Positions 16,679-26,965 of a stretch of 64,000 bases of DNA are shown here, piece by piece. The stretch lies in contig NZ_PPTF01000068.1 in assembly GCF_002902845.1 (NCBI RefSeq), positions 194,164 through 258,163 on the forward strand, written 5' to 3'. Source of the DNA: Chromobacterium sinusclupearum (GTDB lineage Bacteria > Pseudomonadota > Gammaproteobacteria > Burkholderiales > Chromobacteriaceae). A program made the translations under genes and the position numbers. How positions within the stretch are numbered: the stretch's first letter is position 1; the number at the start of each line of letters is the position of its first letter. The notes beneath the pieces were generated by a model. That model had not been told where the DNA came from. It was given only the letters and a program-made list of their open reading frames with translations, and searched no databases.

Positions 16679-17935
16679 ATGAAACTGAAAAGCCTGACCC
16701 TGTCGCTGCTGATCGCCGCATCCGCCGCCATCCCGCTGGCCGCCCATGCCGCCGACAAGCCGGTGCTGGAAGTGTGGACCATGAGCCTGTCGCCCAAATT
16801 CGACGGCTATTTCAAGAACCTGGTGGCTCAGTACAACGCCCAGCACCCGAATGTGGAAGTGAAGTGGACCGACTACCCCTGGGACGTGATCCAGGCCAAG
16901 TTCACCGCCGCCGTCGGCGCCGGCAAGCCGCCGGCCCTGGTCAATCTGAACGTGCCCTGGGCCTATGACTACCAGCAAGAAGGCCTGATCCAGCCGCTGG
17001 ACAACCTGATCGACAAGAGCCAATACGTCGCCGGCGCGTTGAAGGACGTCACCTTCAACGGCAAGGTTTACGCCTTCCCGCACTACAACGGCGCCAACGT
17101 CATCGCCTACAACGCCGAGCTGTTCAAGAAGGCCGGCCTCGATCCGAACAAGCCGCCCAAGTCATTCGACGAGGAGCTGCAATACGCCAAGACCATCAAG
17201 GCCAAGACCGGCGTGGCCGGTTTCGCGCCGACGCTGGGCCCGACCAAGATCGAAGCCTTGCTGATGCAAAACGGCCTGGACGTGGTCAAGGACGGCAAGC
17301 CGGCCTTCAACAGCCCAGCCCATGTGGCCTTCGTCAAGAAGCTGGCCGACGCCTACAAGGCCGGCGCGCTGCTCAAGGACAACCTGTTTTCCCAGGACAA
17401 CTTCCAGGTGGCGATGGCGGCGTATAACGGCGGCCGTCTGGCGATGCTGGAATCGACGCCGACCACGCTGACCCGCGTGCGCGACGAAGCGCCCAAGCTC
17501 TATGCCCATACCCGCGTCGCCCCGGCTCCGCTCGGCCCCACCGGCATCGCCGCCGGGGGCTGGATGTTCAACTTCGCCGTGGCGCGCAATGTGGACAAGG
17601 CGCTGCTGCCGGAAATCGGCAAGTTCGGCAACTACCTGACCAATGCGCAAAACCAGCTGGCCTTCGCCAAGCTGGCCGGCACCCTGCCCACCGCACGCCA
17701 GGCCGCCGCCGACCCGCACTTCCAGAAAGTGGCCGACAACGCCGGCGCCGCCGAGCGCGCCGTGAGCATCGCCGCCGCCAATCTGGACAAGACGCGTACC
17801 CTGTTCCTGTCGGTGAAGAACGCCGACGTGCTGTCGGCCAAGCTGTCGGCCGCGGTGGAGAAAGCCGTGACCGGCCGCCAGGACGTCAAGGCCGCGCTGG
17901 ACGAAGCCGCCGCCTACTGGACCAGCAAGCTGTAA
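16679..17935 (+). CDS. ABC transporter sugar-binding protein (family 1), probably for chitobiose/chitooligosaccharides
   Basis: This 418-aa exported protein has a signal peptide at about 1-24 (ending AAHA), followed by a cluster B/family 1 solute-binding fold: VLEVWTMSLSPKFDGYFKNLV, NVEVKWTDYPWDVIQAKFTAAV and YAFPHYNGANVIAYNAELFKKAG. No lipobox is present, so it should be free in the periplasm. It lies 37 bp after the porin gene and is followed by a hairpin and two permease genes. The substrate is inferred from the GH3 partner. Confidence 0.85.
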   Translation: MKLKSLTLSLLIAASAAIPLAAHAADKPVLEVWTMSLSPKFDGYFKNLVAQYNAQHPNVEVKWTDYPWDVIQAKFTAAVGAGKPPALVNLNVPWAYDYQQEGLIQPLDNLIDKSQYVAGALKDVTFNGKVYAFPHYNGANVIAYNAELFKKAGLDPNKPPKSFDEELQYAKTIKAKTGVAGFAPTLGPTKIEALLMQNGLDVVKDGKPAFNSPAHVAFVKKLADAYKAGALLKDNLFSQDNFQVAMAAYNGGRLAMLESTPTTLTRVRDEAPKLYAHTRVAPAPLGPTGIAAGGWMFNFAVARNVDKALLPEIGKFGNYLTNAQNQLAFAKLAGTLPTARQAAADPHFQKVADNAGAAERAVSIAAANLDKTRTLFLSVKNADVLSAKLSAAVEKAVTGRQDVKAALDEAAAYWTSKL

Positions 17936-17949
17936 GCCTCCCGCAGCGT

Positions 17950-17985
17950 CCCATCCGCCGCGCGCAACCGGCGGATGGGCGTTTT
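17950..17985 (+). terminator. intra-operon hairpin after the binding-protein gene
   Basis: An 11-bp stem (CCCATCCGCCG at 17950-17960, complement at 17969-17979) is followed by GCGTTTT. Such hairpins between a binding-protein gene and its permeases usually protect the upstream mRNA and lower downstream expression. It is probably a partial terminator or stabiliser. Confidence 0.6.
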
Positions 17986-18010
17986 CGCAACCCCACCGGG
18001 AGTATGAGCA

Positions 18011-18880
18011 ATGCGCAATCACCGCAAGACCACCCTGCAGGCCTATCTGTTCCTGGCGCCAGCCCTATTGTTGCTGCTGGTGTTTTCGTTCTGGCCGGTG
18101 GGCTTCGGCTCCTTTCTCGCCTTCACCCGCTACAACCTGATCGATGCGCCGCAATGGGTGGGCTGGGACAATTTCCGCGATTTGTTCGGCGACGAGCTGT
18201 TCCTGTCGGCGCTGAAGAATTCGGCGCTGTATCTGGTGGTGGTGCCGGTCATCCAGTTGCTGGCCATCCTGCTGGCGGTGCTGGTCAACAATAATCTGCC
18301 CGGCATCAAGCTGTTCCGCGCCGCCTACTACCTGCCCGTGGTCACCTCGGTATCGGTGATCGGCATCATCTGGAATTTCATGTACACCGAAGACGGCGTG
18401 CTCAACGCCGTGCTGCGCTGGCTGCACCTGATCAATGATCCGGTGGGCTGGCTCAGCGACGACCACATCGCTCTGTTCGCCGTGATGTTCATCACCGTGT
18501 GGCGCGGCATAGGCTGGTACATGGTGCTGTACCTGGCCGGCCTGCAGTCCATTCCAGCCGACGTGCACGAGGCCGCGCAGCTGGACGGCGCCGGCCGCTG
18601 GCAGCGCTTCTGGCGCATCACCGTGCCACTATTGGCGCCCACCATCCTGCTGTGCTCGGTCATGTCGGTGCTGGCGGCGGTGAAGGCGTTTGAGGAAGTG
18701 CAGATCCTGACCAAGGGCGGGCCGATGCAGTCCACCTATACCGCGCTGTATTACGCCTACGAGTTCGGCATCAAGTCGCTGAACTTCGGCCGCGCCCTGG
18801 CCGCCAGCCTGGTGATGTCCGCGTTCTGCATCGTGCTGGCCTGGCTGAACTTCCGTTACCTGCAACCGCGAGACCGCTGA
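18011..18880 (+). CDS. ABC sugar transporter permease (MalF-type)
   Basis: This 289-aa permease has six predicted helices, starting YLFLAPALLLLLVFSFWPVG. The EAA loop that contacts the ATPase is EAAQLDGAGRWQRFWRITVP. It begins right after the intra-operon hairpin and ends 9 bp before the second permease gene. It forms the inner-membrane channel with that partner. Confidence 0.9.
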   Translation: MRNHRKTTLQAYLFLAPALLLLLVFSFWPVGFGSFLAFTRYNLIDAPQWVGWDNFRDLFGDELFLSALKNSALYLVVVPVIQLLAILLAVLVNNNLPGIKLFRAAYYLPVVTSVSVIGIIWNFMYTEDGVLNAVLRWLHLINDPVGWLSDDHIALFAVMFITVWRGIGWYMVLYLAGLQSIPADVHEAAQLDGAGRWQRFWRITVPLLAPTILLCSVMSVLAAVKAFEEVQILTKGGPMQSTYTALYYAYEFGIKSLNFGRALAASLVMSAFCIVLAWLNFRYLQPRDR

Positions 18881-18889
18881 GGAGGCGCG

Positions 18890-19744
18890 ATGACCCCCAC
18901 CACTACTCTGCCCGCCGCCGCGCCGCGGCTGGACCGCCTGGGCAACCGCGCCTTGCATTACCTGGCGCTGAGCGTCATCGCCCTGATCACGGTCTATCCG
19001 TTCTGGTGGACGCTGGTGACGGCTCTGTCCGGCGACGGCGAGGTGTTCGCCTTTCCGCCGCCGCTGTTGCCGACGGCGCCGACGCTGGCCCACTTCGGCG
19101 AGGCCATCTCCAGCATCGACATCCTGGCCTTTTATCGCAACTCGCTGGCCATCACCGCGCTGACGGTGGCCGGCACGCTCTTGGTCAGCGCGCTGGCCGC
19201 CTACCCGCTGGCGCGGATGCAGTTTCCCGGCCGCCGGCTGGTGTTCGGCGCCATCCTGGCCACCATGATCCTGCCCAGCGAGGTCAACTTCCTGGTCAAC
19301 TTCATCACCGTGTCCAAGCTGCAACTGACCGACAGCTACAGCGGCGTGGTGCTGCCGACGCTTGCCGGCGCGGTGGGCATCTTCCTGATGAAACAGGCCT
19401 TCGAGGCGGTGCCGCAGGATCTGATCGACGCCGCCCGCGTGGACGGCGCGTCGGAGTGGCAAATCTTCTGGAAGATCATGCTGCCGCTGTCGCGCCCGGC
19501 GCTGGCGGCCTTGACCATCCTGACCACGGTATCGGCCTGGAACCAGTACATCTGGCCATCCATCGTGATGTCCAGCCCGGACAAGTTTCCGCTGTCGGTC
19601 GGCGTGCTGTATCTGGCCGGCGCCTTCAGCTTCAAGACGCGGGTGGTGGCGGCCGGCGCGGTGCTGACCGTGCTGCCCATCCTGATCGTCTTCCTGTTTA
19701 CCCAGCGCTATTTCCTGCGCGGATTCGACGGAGCGGTGAAATGA
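18890..19744 (+). CDS. ABC sugar transporter permease (MalG-type)
   Basis: This 284-aa permease has six predicted helices. The EAA loop is DAARVDGASEWQIFWKIMLP, followed by the usual MalG-type ending FTQRYFLRGFDGAVK. GAGG precedes ATG 18890. Its stop overlaps the start of the GH3 gene (ATGA at 19741-19744), so import and hydrolysis are translationally coupled. Confidence 0.9.
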   Translation: MTPTTTLPAAAPRLDRLGNRALHYLALSVIALITVYPFWWTLVTALSGDGEVFAFPPPLLPTAPTLAHFGEAISSIDILAFYRNSLAITALTVAGTLLVSALAAYPLARMQFPGRRLVFGAILATMILPSEVNFLVNFITVSKLQLTDSYSGVVLPTLAGAVGIFLMKQAFEAVPQDLIDAARVDGASEWQIFWKIMLPLSRPALAALTILTTVSAWNQYIWPSIVMSSPDKFPLSVGVLYLAGAFSFKTRVVAAGAVLTVLPILIVFLFTQRYFLRGFDGAVK

Positions 19745-21258
19745 CCCTGACCCCTGAACAACTGGATGCCCTGGCCGGCCGCTGCCTGATGGTGGATGTG
19801 GAAGGCCCGGTTTTGAGCGATGCAGAAGCGGCGCGGCTGCAGCGCATGCGCGTGCGCGCCGTCTGCCTGTTCCGCCGCAACGTGCCGGACGCGGCCGCCA
19901 CCCGCCGCCTGGTGGCGGACCTCAAATGCGCGCTGGGCGACGACATCCTGATCGGCATCGACCAGGAAGGCGGCGGCGTGATGCGCACGCTGTTCCTGCC
20001 GCAAGCGCCGGCGGCGATGGCGCTGGCCGCCGCGGACGACGATGCGCTGGCGCGCAAAGTCGGCTCTGCGGTGGCCCGCGGGCTGAAGAGCCTGGGCATC
20101 AACTGGAACTTCGCCCCGGTGCTGGACCTGAACAACAACCCGGCCAATCCGGTGATAGGCGAGCGTTCGTTCGGGGCGGACCCGGCGCGGGCCGCCGCCC
20201 TGGCCCGCGCCTGGATGGAAGGCCATCTGGCAGAGGGCGTGGCCTGCTGCGTCAAGCACTTCCCCGGACACGGCGACACCCATACCGACTCCCACCTGGA
20301 CCTGCCGGTGGTGGACAAGCCGCAGGCCGAACTGCGCGACTACGAACTCGCCCCGTTCAAGACGCTGGCGCCGCGCGCGCCGGCGCTGATGAGCGCCCAC
20401 ATCCGCTTCCCCAGCCTGGACGCCGAATGGCCGGCCACCCTGTCGCCGGCCATCCTCACCGGTTTGCTGCGGCAGGAACTGGGCTTCCAGGGCGTCGCCA
20501 TCACCGACGCCTTGAACATGCGCGCGATACGCGAGCGCTGGGGCCAGGCCGCCGGCGCGGTGCAAACGCTCAAAGCCGGCGCCGACCTGGCGTTGGTGCT
20601 GCAATTCGCCGACGAAATGGAAGCGAGCTTCGACGCGCTGCGCGCGGCCCTGCAAAGCGGAGACCTGGCGCAGGCGCGGCTGGAAGAAGCTGCGGAACGC
20701 GTGGACGCGCTGATCCGCCGCTATCCCAGCGTGGACGATTACGCCTATGCCGCCGAACAACGCGCGGCCGACGAAGCCTTGTTCGCCGACGCCTGGCGGC
20801 GCGCGCTGACGCCCCATGGCGACGTCCCCACGCTGCCGGCCGGCCAGCGGCTGCGGCTGGTGGTGCAGGACCAGGCGCCGTCCGACGGCGTATCCGAAGC
20901 CGGCCTGTCCGCCAGCAAGCTGGTGGCCGCGCTGTCGCGCCGCCACGCGCTGGAAGTGGTGCGTTTCGCGCAGCGCGCCGCGCTCGACTGGTCCACCCTG
21001 CCGCAGGACGGCGTCTTCACCGTGCTGGCCTCCACCACGCGCGAACGCTACGGCAGGCGCGAACAGCACAGCTGGAAGCCGGATTTGCATCTGGCATTAT
21101 GGAACCCCTACTCGGCCGCCGACATCGCCGCGCCGGCGCTGATCAGCTACGGCTTCGCCGATGCCGCGCTGGAAGCCGCCAGCCGCTGCCTGGCCGGCGA
21201 GATCGCCGCCGTCGGCCGCCTGCCGGTGGACCTGGGCCAACCCTATCAGGAGCAATGA
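19741..21258 (+). CDS. GH3 beta-N-acetylhexosaminidase (NagZ-like), cytoplasmic
   Basis: This 505-aa enzyme has LIGIDQEGGGVMR near the N terminus and the NagZ-type catalytic His/Asp dyad motif KHFPGHGDTHTDSH at about 171-184. The nucleophile Asp lies in ITDALNM at about 256. There is no signal peptide. It is longer than E. coli NagZ (about 340 aa) and carries an extra C-terminal region of about 170 residues, as in two-domain GH3 glucosaminidases. In this operon it most likely splits imported chitobiose or chitooligosaccharides to GlcNAc; peptidoglycan-fragment recycling is the alternative. ATG 19741 overlaps the upstream stop. Confidence 0.88.
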   Translation: MTLTPEQLDALAGRCLMVDVEGPVLSDAEAARLQRMRVRAVCLFRRNVPDAAATRRLVADLKCALGDDILIGIDQEGGGVMRTLFLPQAPAAMALAAADDDALARKVGSAVARGLKSLGINWNFAPVLDLNNNPANPVIGERSFGADPARAAALARAWMEGHLAEGVACCVKHFPGHGDTHTDSHLDLPVVDKPQAELRDYELAPFKTLAPRAPALMSAHIRFPSLDAEWPATLSPAILTGLLRQELGFQGVAITDALNMRAIRERWGQAAGAVQTLKAGADLALVLQFADEMEASFDALRAALQSGDLAQARLEEAAERVDALIRRYPSVDDYAYAAEQRAADEALFADAWRRALTPHGDVPTLPAGQRLRLVVQDQAPSDGVSEAGLSASKLVAALSRRHALEVVRFAQRAALDWSTLPQDGVFTVLASTTRERYGRREQHSWKPDLHLALWNPYSAADIAAPALISYGFADAALEAASRCLAGEIAAVGRLPVDLGQPYQEQ

Positions 21259-21259
21259 G

Positions 21260-22378
<1,119 letters not shown>

Positions 22379-22404
22379 GACAAAGGCGAGGCCTCGCCTC
22401 GCCC

Positions 22405-22610
22405 TTATCCACAGCTTCCCGCGCGTTCAAGACTTATCCACAATCTTGCCGTCGCCGGCTTGCCCCTGTCCCTCACTCAAGTTCGCCGACGAAAGGCCCT
22501 CTCCTCTCGCGGGAGAGCGGTCTGAGGGAAAAGCGAGTCTCGCTCGCCCCTGCCGCCGCCCGACTAAAGCCCTTATCCACAGCCCAAAAGAAATGGTGGA
22601 TTTATCCACA
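22405..22610 (+). promoter_or_regulatory. cluster of four perfect DnaA boxes, two 29-bp pairs
   Basis: TTATCCACA, the strongest DnaA-box form, occurs at 22405-22413, 22434-22442, 22573-22581 and 22602-22610. The first and second are 29 bp apart, as are the third and fourth, with unrelated spacer sequences. The cluster fills the gap between the ATPase gene and a chemoreceptor gene (22379-22728) and surrounds a hairpin repeat. Just after the ATPase stop lies a 16-bp palindrome (22384-22399). DnaA titration or replication control is an inference. Confidence 0.6.
22470..22528. repeat. nested hairpin intergenic repeat
   Basis: An inner stem CTCTCC (22499-22504) pairs with GGAGAG (22512-22517). 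An outer stem CCCTCA (22470-22475) pairs with TGAGGG (22523-22528). This CCCTCTCC...GGGAGAG...TGAGGG layout resembles an interspersed hairpin repeat common in proteobacterial intergenic DNA. It sits between the two DnaA-box pairs. Confidence 0.5.
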
Positions 22611-22728
22611 GCAGCGGCTCGCGTGGGAAAATAGTGAAAAACCTTTGATTTAGCTAAGTAAATATTCGTAAGACATCGCGAACTGCCCTACAACTAGAGC
22701 AAGATTCGTTCTAGCACGGAGGTTCTCC

Positions 22729-24351
22729 ATGAACCGCCAATCCTCTCTCGCCGGGCAGCTGGCTGCCATTGTCGGACTCGCCATCGCCATCCTGCTGCTC
22801 GCCGCGATTTTCTCGCTGTCGCAACTATGGGGCAGCATCCGCACCTTCCGCGATCAGGTGGCCCAGGACCAAAGCAGCGTGCAGCAGGTGCTGACCATGC
22901 AGGTGGACTTCAAGAAACAGGTGCAGGAGTGGAAAGACACGCTGCTGCGTGGGCAGGACCCGGCCAAGCTGGCCAAGTACTGGGGCAATTTTCAGAAGAA
23001 GGAAAACCAGGTGCGGGATGAGGGCAATGCGTTGGCCGCTTCGGTGCCCGACCCGCAAGCGCAGCAACTGCTGCAACAATTCGTCGCCGCCCACCAGAAA
23101 ATGGGCGAGGACTACCGGCGCGGGCTGGATGCCTATAAGCAAGCCGGCGCCGATTTCAAGGTGGGCGACAAGCAGGTGGCCGGCATGGATCGTCCGCCGA
23201 CCGAGCTGCTGACCCAGGCCAGCGACTTTCTGGCCAAGCGCGCGCAAAGCAATGCCGAGTCCGCCGTGGCCAGCGCCAACGCCGCGCTGTGGCGGGTGGC
23301 CATCGTCATGGCTGTCGCCACCGTCTTGGGCCTGGCCCTGTTCCTGTACTACGTCAACCGCGCCATAGTTTCCAGGGCCCGCCGGCTGGTTGAAGACCTG
23401 ACCCGTCTGGCAGAGGGCGACTTCACCCGGCCGTTCCAGCCAGGCCGCATGGATGAGATCGGCCAGATCGCCGCCTGCAGCGAAACGGTGCGCACCCATC
23501 TGGGCGCGCTGATCGCGGAGCTGATCAACGCCGCCAAGCAGGTGGGCGACACCAGCCAGGAGCTGGGCCGCTCCGCCCGCGCGCTGGCCAGCGGCGCCGA
23601 GACGCAGAACGACGCCATCGCCAGCAACGCCGCCTCGCTGGAGCAAATGGCCACTAGCATAGACACCATCGCCGAACAAACCGTGCGCATCAGCGAGGAC
23701 TCCCACACCAGCGCGCAGAAAACCCGCAACGGGCTGGAAGAAGTGGCACACCTGCGCCGTCAGACAACGACGATAGACACGGTGATGGGCCAGGTGGACC
23801 AAGCCTCGCAGGCCTTCCGCGACAGCACCGAGGCCATCGGCCACCTGACCGGCCAGATCCGCGACATCGCCGAGCAGACCAATCTATTGGCGCTGAACGC
23901 GGCCATCGAGGCGGCGCGCGCCGGAGAAACCGGCCGCGGCTTCGCCGTGGTGGCGGACGAGGTGCGCAAATTGGCGGAAAACTCGGCCAAAGCCGCCAGC
24001 GAAATCAAGATGGTGACCGAACGCCTGAACCAGAACGCCCACTCGGTGGGCGCGACGGTGCAGAGCGGCATCGACGCCACGCGGCAGAGCCGCAGCACGA
24101 TGGAGACGGTGATCGCCAATCTGCAGGCAGCCAACGACAGCGTGCAGGAAGCCAGCGGCGGCGTCGGCCAGATCCGCGACGCCATTTCCGAACAGAAAAG
24201 CGTCTGCAACAGCATCGCAGGCAGCTTCGAAACCGTGTCGCAGATGGTGGCCGACAATACCGAGGCCGCCAGCGAACTGCATGGCGCGGTGCTCAGCCTG
24301 AACGAACTGGCCGAGCACATGCGGCAAATGGTGGAAAAATTCCGCCTGTAG
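22729..24351 (+). CDS. methyl-accepting chemotaxis protein
   Basis: This is a 540-aa chemoreceptor: TM1 at about 12-32, helical periplasmic region, TM2 at about 186-207 ([22 protein letters not shown]), HAMP to about 260. The signalling hairpin around 383-416 contains [19 protein letters not shown]. Pattern and length are similar to the receptor at 13.1 kb, but the sensor domains differ (here [19 protein letters not shown], a segment typical of another 4HB subgroup). GGAGG precedes ATG 22729. The C terminus ends VEKFRL with no tether pentapeptide. Palindromic repeats begin at its stop codon. Confidence 0.92.
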   Translation: MNRQSSLAGQLAAIVGLAIAILLLAAIFSLSQLWGSIRTFRDQVAQDQSSVQQVLTMQVDFKKQVQEWKDTLLRGQDPAKLAKYWGNFQKKENQVRDEGNALAASVPDPQAQQLLQQFVAAHQKMGEDYRRGLDAYKQAGADFKVGDKQVAGMDRPPTELLTQASDFLAKRAQSNAESAVASANAALWRVAIVMAVATVLGLALFLYYVNRAIVSRARRLVEDLTRLAEGDFTRPFQPGRMDEIGQIAACSETVRTHLGALIAELINAAKQVGDTSQELGRSARALASGAETQNDAIASNAASLEQMATSIDTIAEQTVRISEDSHTSAQKTRNGLEEVAHLRRQTTTIDTVMGQVDQASQAFRDSTEAIGHLTGQIRDIAEQTNLLALNAAIEAARAGETGRGFAVVADEVRKLAENSAKAASEIKMVTERLNQNAHSVGATVQSGIDATRQSRSTMETVIANLQAANDSVQEASGGVGQIRDAISEQKSVCNSIAGSFETVSQMVADNTEAASELHGAVLSLNELAEHMRQMVEKFRL

Positions 24352-24421
24352 GGCGGAAGCCCGGCAAAGCCGGGCGTTCCGCCAACCACGGCGGATCGCC
24401 CCTGCGGGGCATCCGCCCTAC
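24348..24421. repeat. REP-like double hairpin
   Basis: The unit is bounded by GTAGGGCGGA (24348-24357) and TCCGCCCTAC (24412-24421). It folds as two adjacent hairpins, one with arms around AAGCCCGGCAAAGCCGGGC and one around CGCCCCTGCGGGGC. Its first bases overlap the chemoreceptor stop codon. It may act as a terminator or mRNA stabiliser for that gene. Confidence 0.7.
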
Positions 24422-24453
24422 CTCTCAAACACGGGATGGACAGCATCCAGCCC

Positions 24454-24579
24454 GTAGGGCGGGTAGGCCCTGGCCTTGCCCGCGCCATTCATGACGGCAT
24501 CGGGTGAGAGGCCATAGGCGTTGGATCGACCCAAAAGCCCACCGCGCCGCGGGCAAGGCCTATGGCCTGCCCGCCCTAC
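24454..24579. repeat. long imperfect inverted repeat of the GTAGGGCGG family
   Basis: The left arm begins GTAGGGCGGGTAGGCC at 24454 and the right arm ends GGCCTGCCCGCCCTAC at 24579. Each arm is about 35 bp, with about 55 bp between. The right end supplies the stop codon of the minus-strand gene at 24576-25232. A 15-bp stretch GGATGG-C-GCATCC flanks both copies (24434-24448 and 24592-24606), so the repeat seems to be part of a tandem array. Confidence 0.65.
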
Positions 24580-25232
24580 ATTGCGAACGCGGGATGGGCG
24601 GCATCCAACCGGAAACGTACCAGCGAGCCGGCATGCGGTGCCAGCTCGCGCGCCAGCCAGTCCATGCCGGCCGCGCCGGACGGGAAGCCGGCATCCGGGC
24701 GCTCGCTGACGAACACCACATTACGGCTGGTTTCGTCGAGCTTGAAACGATCGGACTCCAGCCAGTTCAAGCAGCGGCACACCACTTCGCCGTCGCCGTT
24801 AAGCCATGCCGCTTCGTGTGGCTGCGGCTGTTCGGCTTCCGTTTTGCCCAGCGGCAAAAAGCTTTCGTCGCCGCGCGCCAGATCCAGCCGCAATTCGCCG
24901 CCTAGCTTGTCGATGTCCTCGCCGCCAAACGGCGCCAGGCTCTGCAAAGAGGCCTGGTTGTACAGGTCCACCAGCGGCAGGATGCGGCGCAACTTGTCTT
25001 TTTGCGCCGACTTGACCAGATACTCCAACGAGCAGCGCGCCTTCTTGTCGCCCGGCAACTCACGGTACAAGGCCTTCCAGCGCTGCAGCAGCGCATCCAG
25101 ATCAACGTCCGGCTCCGGCAAGGCCAGCACGGCGGCAGGCAGCGCCGCCTGGTTCACACCCAGCGCCAGCAAACCCTCCACCTCCATTCCCGGCAACCGT
25201 CCCAACACAGCCTGGCTCAACGCGACGCGCAT
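24576..25232 (-). CDS. B3/B4 tRNA-binding-domain protein
   Basis: This 218-aa protein carries the B3_4 domain of phenylalanyl-tRNA synthetase beta chain as a stand-alone form: PLVDLYNQASLQSLAPFGGEDIDKL, then LRLDLARGDESFLPLG and VCRCLNWLESDRFKL. Such proteins are thought to be tRNA-editing relatives, unproven for this one. GGGAG precedes ATG 25232. The last codons (AAHPAFAM) and the stop lie in a palindromic repeat, so the natural C terminus may have been altered by repeat insertion. Confidence 0.82.
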   Translation of the reverse strand: MRVALSQAVLGRLPGMEVEGLLALGVNQAALPAAVLALPEPDVDLDALLQRWKALYRELPGDKKARCSLEYLVKSAQKDKLRRILPLVDLYNQASLQSLAPFGGEDIDKLGGELRLDLARGDESFLPLGKTEAEQPQPHEAAWLNGDGEVVCRCLNWLESDRFKLDETSRNVVFVSERPDAGFPSGAAGMDWLARELAPHAGSLVRFRLDAAHPAFAM

Positions 25233-25334
25233 TTCGCTCTCCCTTTTCGCTATCGATGGCTCATGCTAGCCAAACGCTGGCGCAGCGGGAAACGAAAGCT
25301 TTTAATGGGGCATAAGCATGCCGCGCCGCCATGC

Positions 25335-25360
25335 AAAACAGCCCGGCGGACCGGGCTGTT
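25335..25360 (-). terminator. Rho-independent terminator of glpD
   Basis: A 10-bp stem (AACAGCCCGG at 25337-25346, complement at 25351-25360) is followed on the minus strand by TTTTGC. It lies 20 bp past the glpD stop. Confidence 0.8.
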
Positions 25361-25380
25361 GCCATGGCGAATCAGGACGA

Positions 25381-26892
25381 TCAGGCGCTCAAGGCTTCGC
25401 GCGAGGATTGCGAACGGGCGGCCAGCCAGGCGTCGATCACCTTGTCGGCATAGGCCGGCAGATGCAATTTCAGCTTGGAACGGCGCCACAGGATGTCCTC
25501 GCTGCGCGTCGCCCATTCGGCGTCCACCAGATACTGCAGCTCGGCTTCATACAGGCCGGGCAGGATTTCCGCGCCCAGGTCGGCCAGGGCATTCGCCTGG
25601 CCGATCAGCTTGGCCACGCGCGTGCCGTAGGCGCGGGCCCAGCGTTCCGCCAGCTCCGCCGGCAGCCACGGGTGGCGCTGCGTCAAATCGCGCAGGAAGC
25701 GGCCGAAGTCGGCGCCCGGCATGTCGCCGCCCGGCAGCGGCGCGTCGGCGGTCCAGGTGGCCTTGTGGTTGCCGAGCAAGGGCGCGAGCTTGTCCACAGA
25801 CTCTTCCGCCAGCTTGCGGAAAGTGGTGATCTTGCCGCCGAACACCGACAGCAGCGGCGCGCCTTGGGTATCCATTTCCAGCGCGTAATCGCGGGTAACG
25901 CTGGAAGCGTTGTCCGAGGCGTCGTCCAGCAGCGGGCGCACGCCGGAATAGGTGGACAGCACATCGGCCGGCGAGATCTGGCTGTGGAAATAGCGGTTGC
26001 TCATTTCGCACAGGTAGGCGATTTCGCTGTCATCTATCGCCACCTGGCCCGGATCGCCCTGGTATTCGACGTCGGTGGTGCCGATCAGGGTGAATTCCTT
26101 CTCGTACGGAATGGCGAAGATGATGCGCTTGTCCGGGTTCTGGAAGATGTAGGCGAACGGGTGGTCGAAGATTTTCTTGACCACGATGTGGCTGCCCTTG
26201 ACCAGGCGGATGGACTTGCTGGACGGCATGGCCAGCTTGTCTTCGATCAGGCTCTGCACCCACGGGCCGGCGGCGTTGACCAGCGCGCGCGAACGCACTT
26301 CGAAGCGGCTGCCGTCCTCGCGCTGCAGCGTGGTCAGCCAGTGTTCGCCGTCGCGGCGCGCCGCCACGCAAGCGGTGCGGGTGTAGACCTGGGCGCCGCG
26401 CTCGGCCGCGTCCATCACATTCAGCACCACCAGCCGCGCATCCTGCACCCAGCCGTCGGAATAGACGAAGCCGCGTTTGAAAGCGTCCTTCAGCGGCGCG
26501 CCGGATGGATGCTTGGCGAAGCTGACGGTTTCCGAACCGGGCAACACCTCGCGCTTGGCCAGATGGTCGTACAGGAACAGGCCGCAACGTATCATCCATT
26601 CCGGACGCTGGTCGCGCGCATGCGGCATGACAAAGCGCAGCGGCCAGATGATGTGCGGCGCCGCCTTCAGCAACACTTCGCGCTCCTGCAGCGCCTTGCG
26701 CACCAGGCCGAACTCGTAATATTCCAGATAGCGCAGGCCGCCGTGTATCAGCTTGGTGCTGGCCGAGGAGGTGTGCGAAGCCAGATCGTCCTTTTCGCAC
26801 AGCGCCACCGACAGGCCGCGGCCAGCCGCGTCGCGCGCGATGCCGGCGCCGTTGATGCCGCCGCCGATCACCATCAAGTCGTATACCTTCAT
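25381..26892 (-). CDS. glpD: aerobic glycerol-3-phosphate dehydrogenase GlpD
   Basis: The 503-aa length is typical of E. coli GlpD (501 aa). The N-terminal FAD-binding motif is VIGGGINGAGIARDAAGRG, followed by TSSASTKLIHGGLRYLEYYEFGLV, the GlpD signature region. It oxidises glycerol 3-phosphate to dihydroxyacetone phosphate at the inner membrane and reduces quinone. The upstream 257 bp contains repeated TTTCGTT motifs that may be GlpR operators, and the terminator of glpF reads into the same gap. glpF and glpK lie upstream on the same strand but are separated by that terminator. Confidence 0.96.
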   Translation of the reverse strand: MKVYDLMVIGGGINGAGIARDAAGRGLSVALCEKDDLASHTSSASTKLIHGGLRYLEYYEFGLVRKALQEREVLLKAAPHIIWPLRFVMPHARDQRPEWMIRCGLFLYDHLAKREVLPGSETVSFAKHPSGAPLKDAFKRGFVYSDGWVQDARLVVLNVMDAAERGAQVYTRTACVAARRDGEHWLTTLQREDGSRFEVRSRALVNAAGPWVQSLIEDKLAMPSSKSIRLVKGSHIVVKKIFDHPFAYIFQNPDKRIIFAIPYEKEFTLIGTTDVEYQGDPGQVAIDDSEIAYLCEMSNRYFHSQISPADVLSTYSGVRPLLDDASDNASSVTRDYALEMDTQGAPLLSVFGGKITTFRKLAEESVDKLAPLLGNHKATWTADAPLPGGDMPGADFGRFLRDLTQRHPWLPAELAERWARAYGTRVAKLIGQANALADLGAEILPGLYEAELQYLVDAEWATRSEDILWRRSKLKLHLPAYADKVIDAWLAARSQSSREALSA

Positions 26893-26965
26893 TTGCCCGA
26901 TCCTTGCTTATTCCGTCCTCGTCATTCTATCCACAATAGTTAACAAGGAACACAAATAAAACATT

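Noticed and set aside
19006..19740. Upstream in-frame extension of the GH3 enzyme
   Set aside because: It overlaps the permease gene in another frame. ATG 19741 with ATGA overlap is the true start.
22384..22399. Terminator after the sugar ATPase gene
   Set aside because: The palindrome AGGCGAGGCCTCGCCT has no loop and no T-run, so I note it but do not call a terminator.
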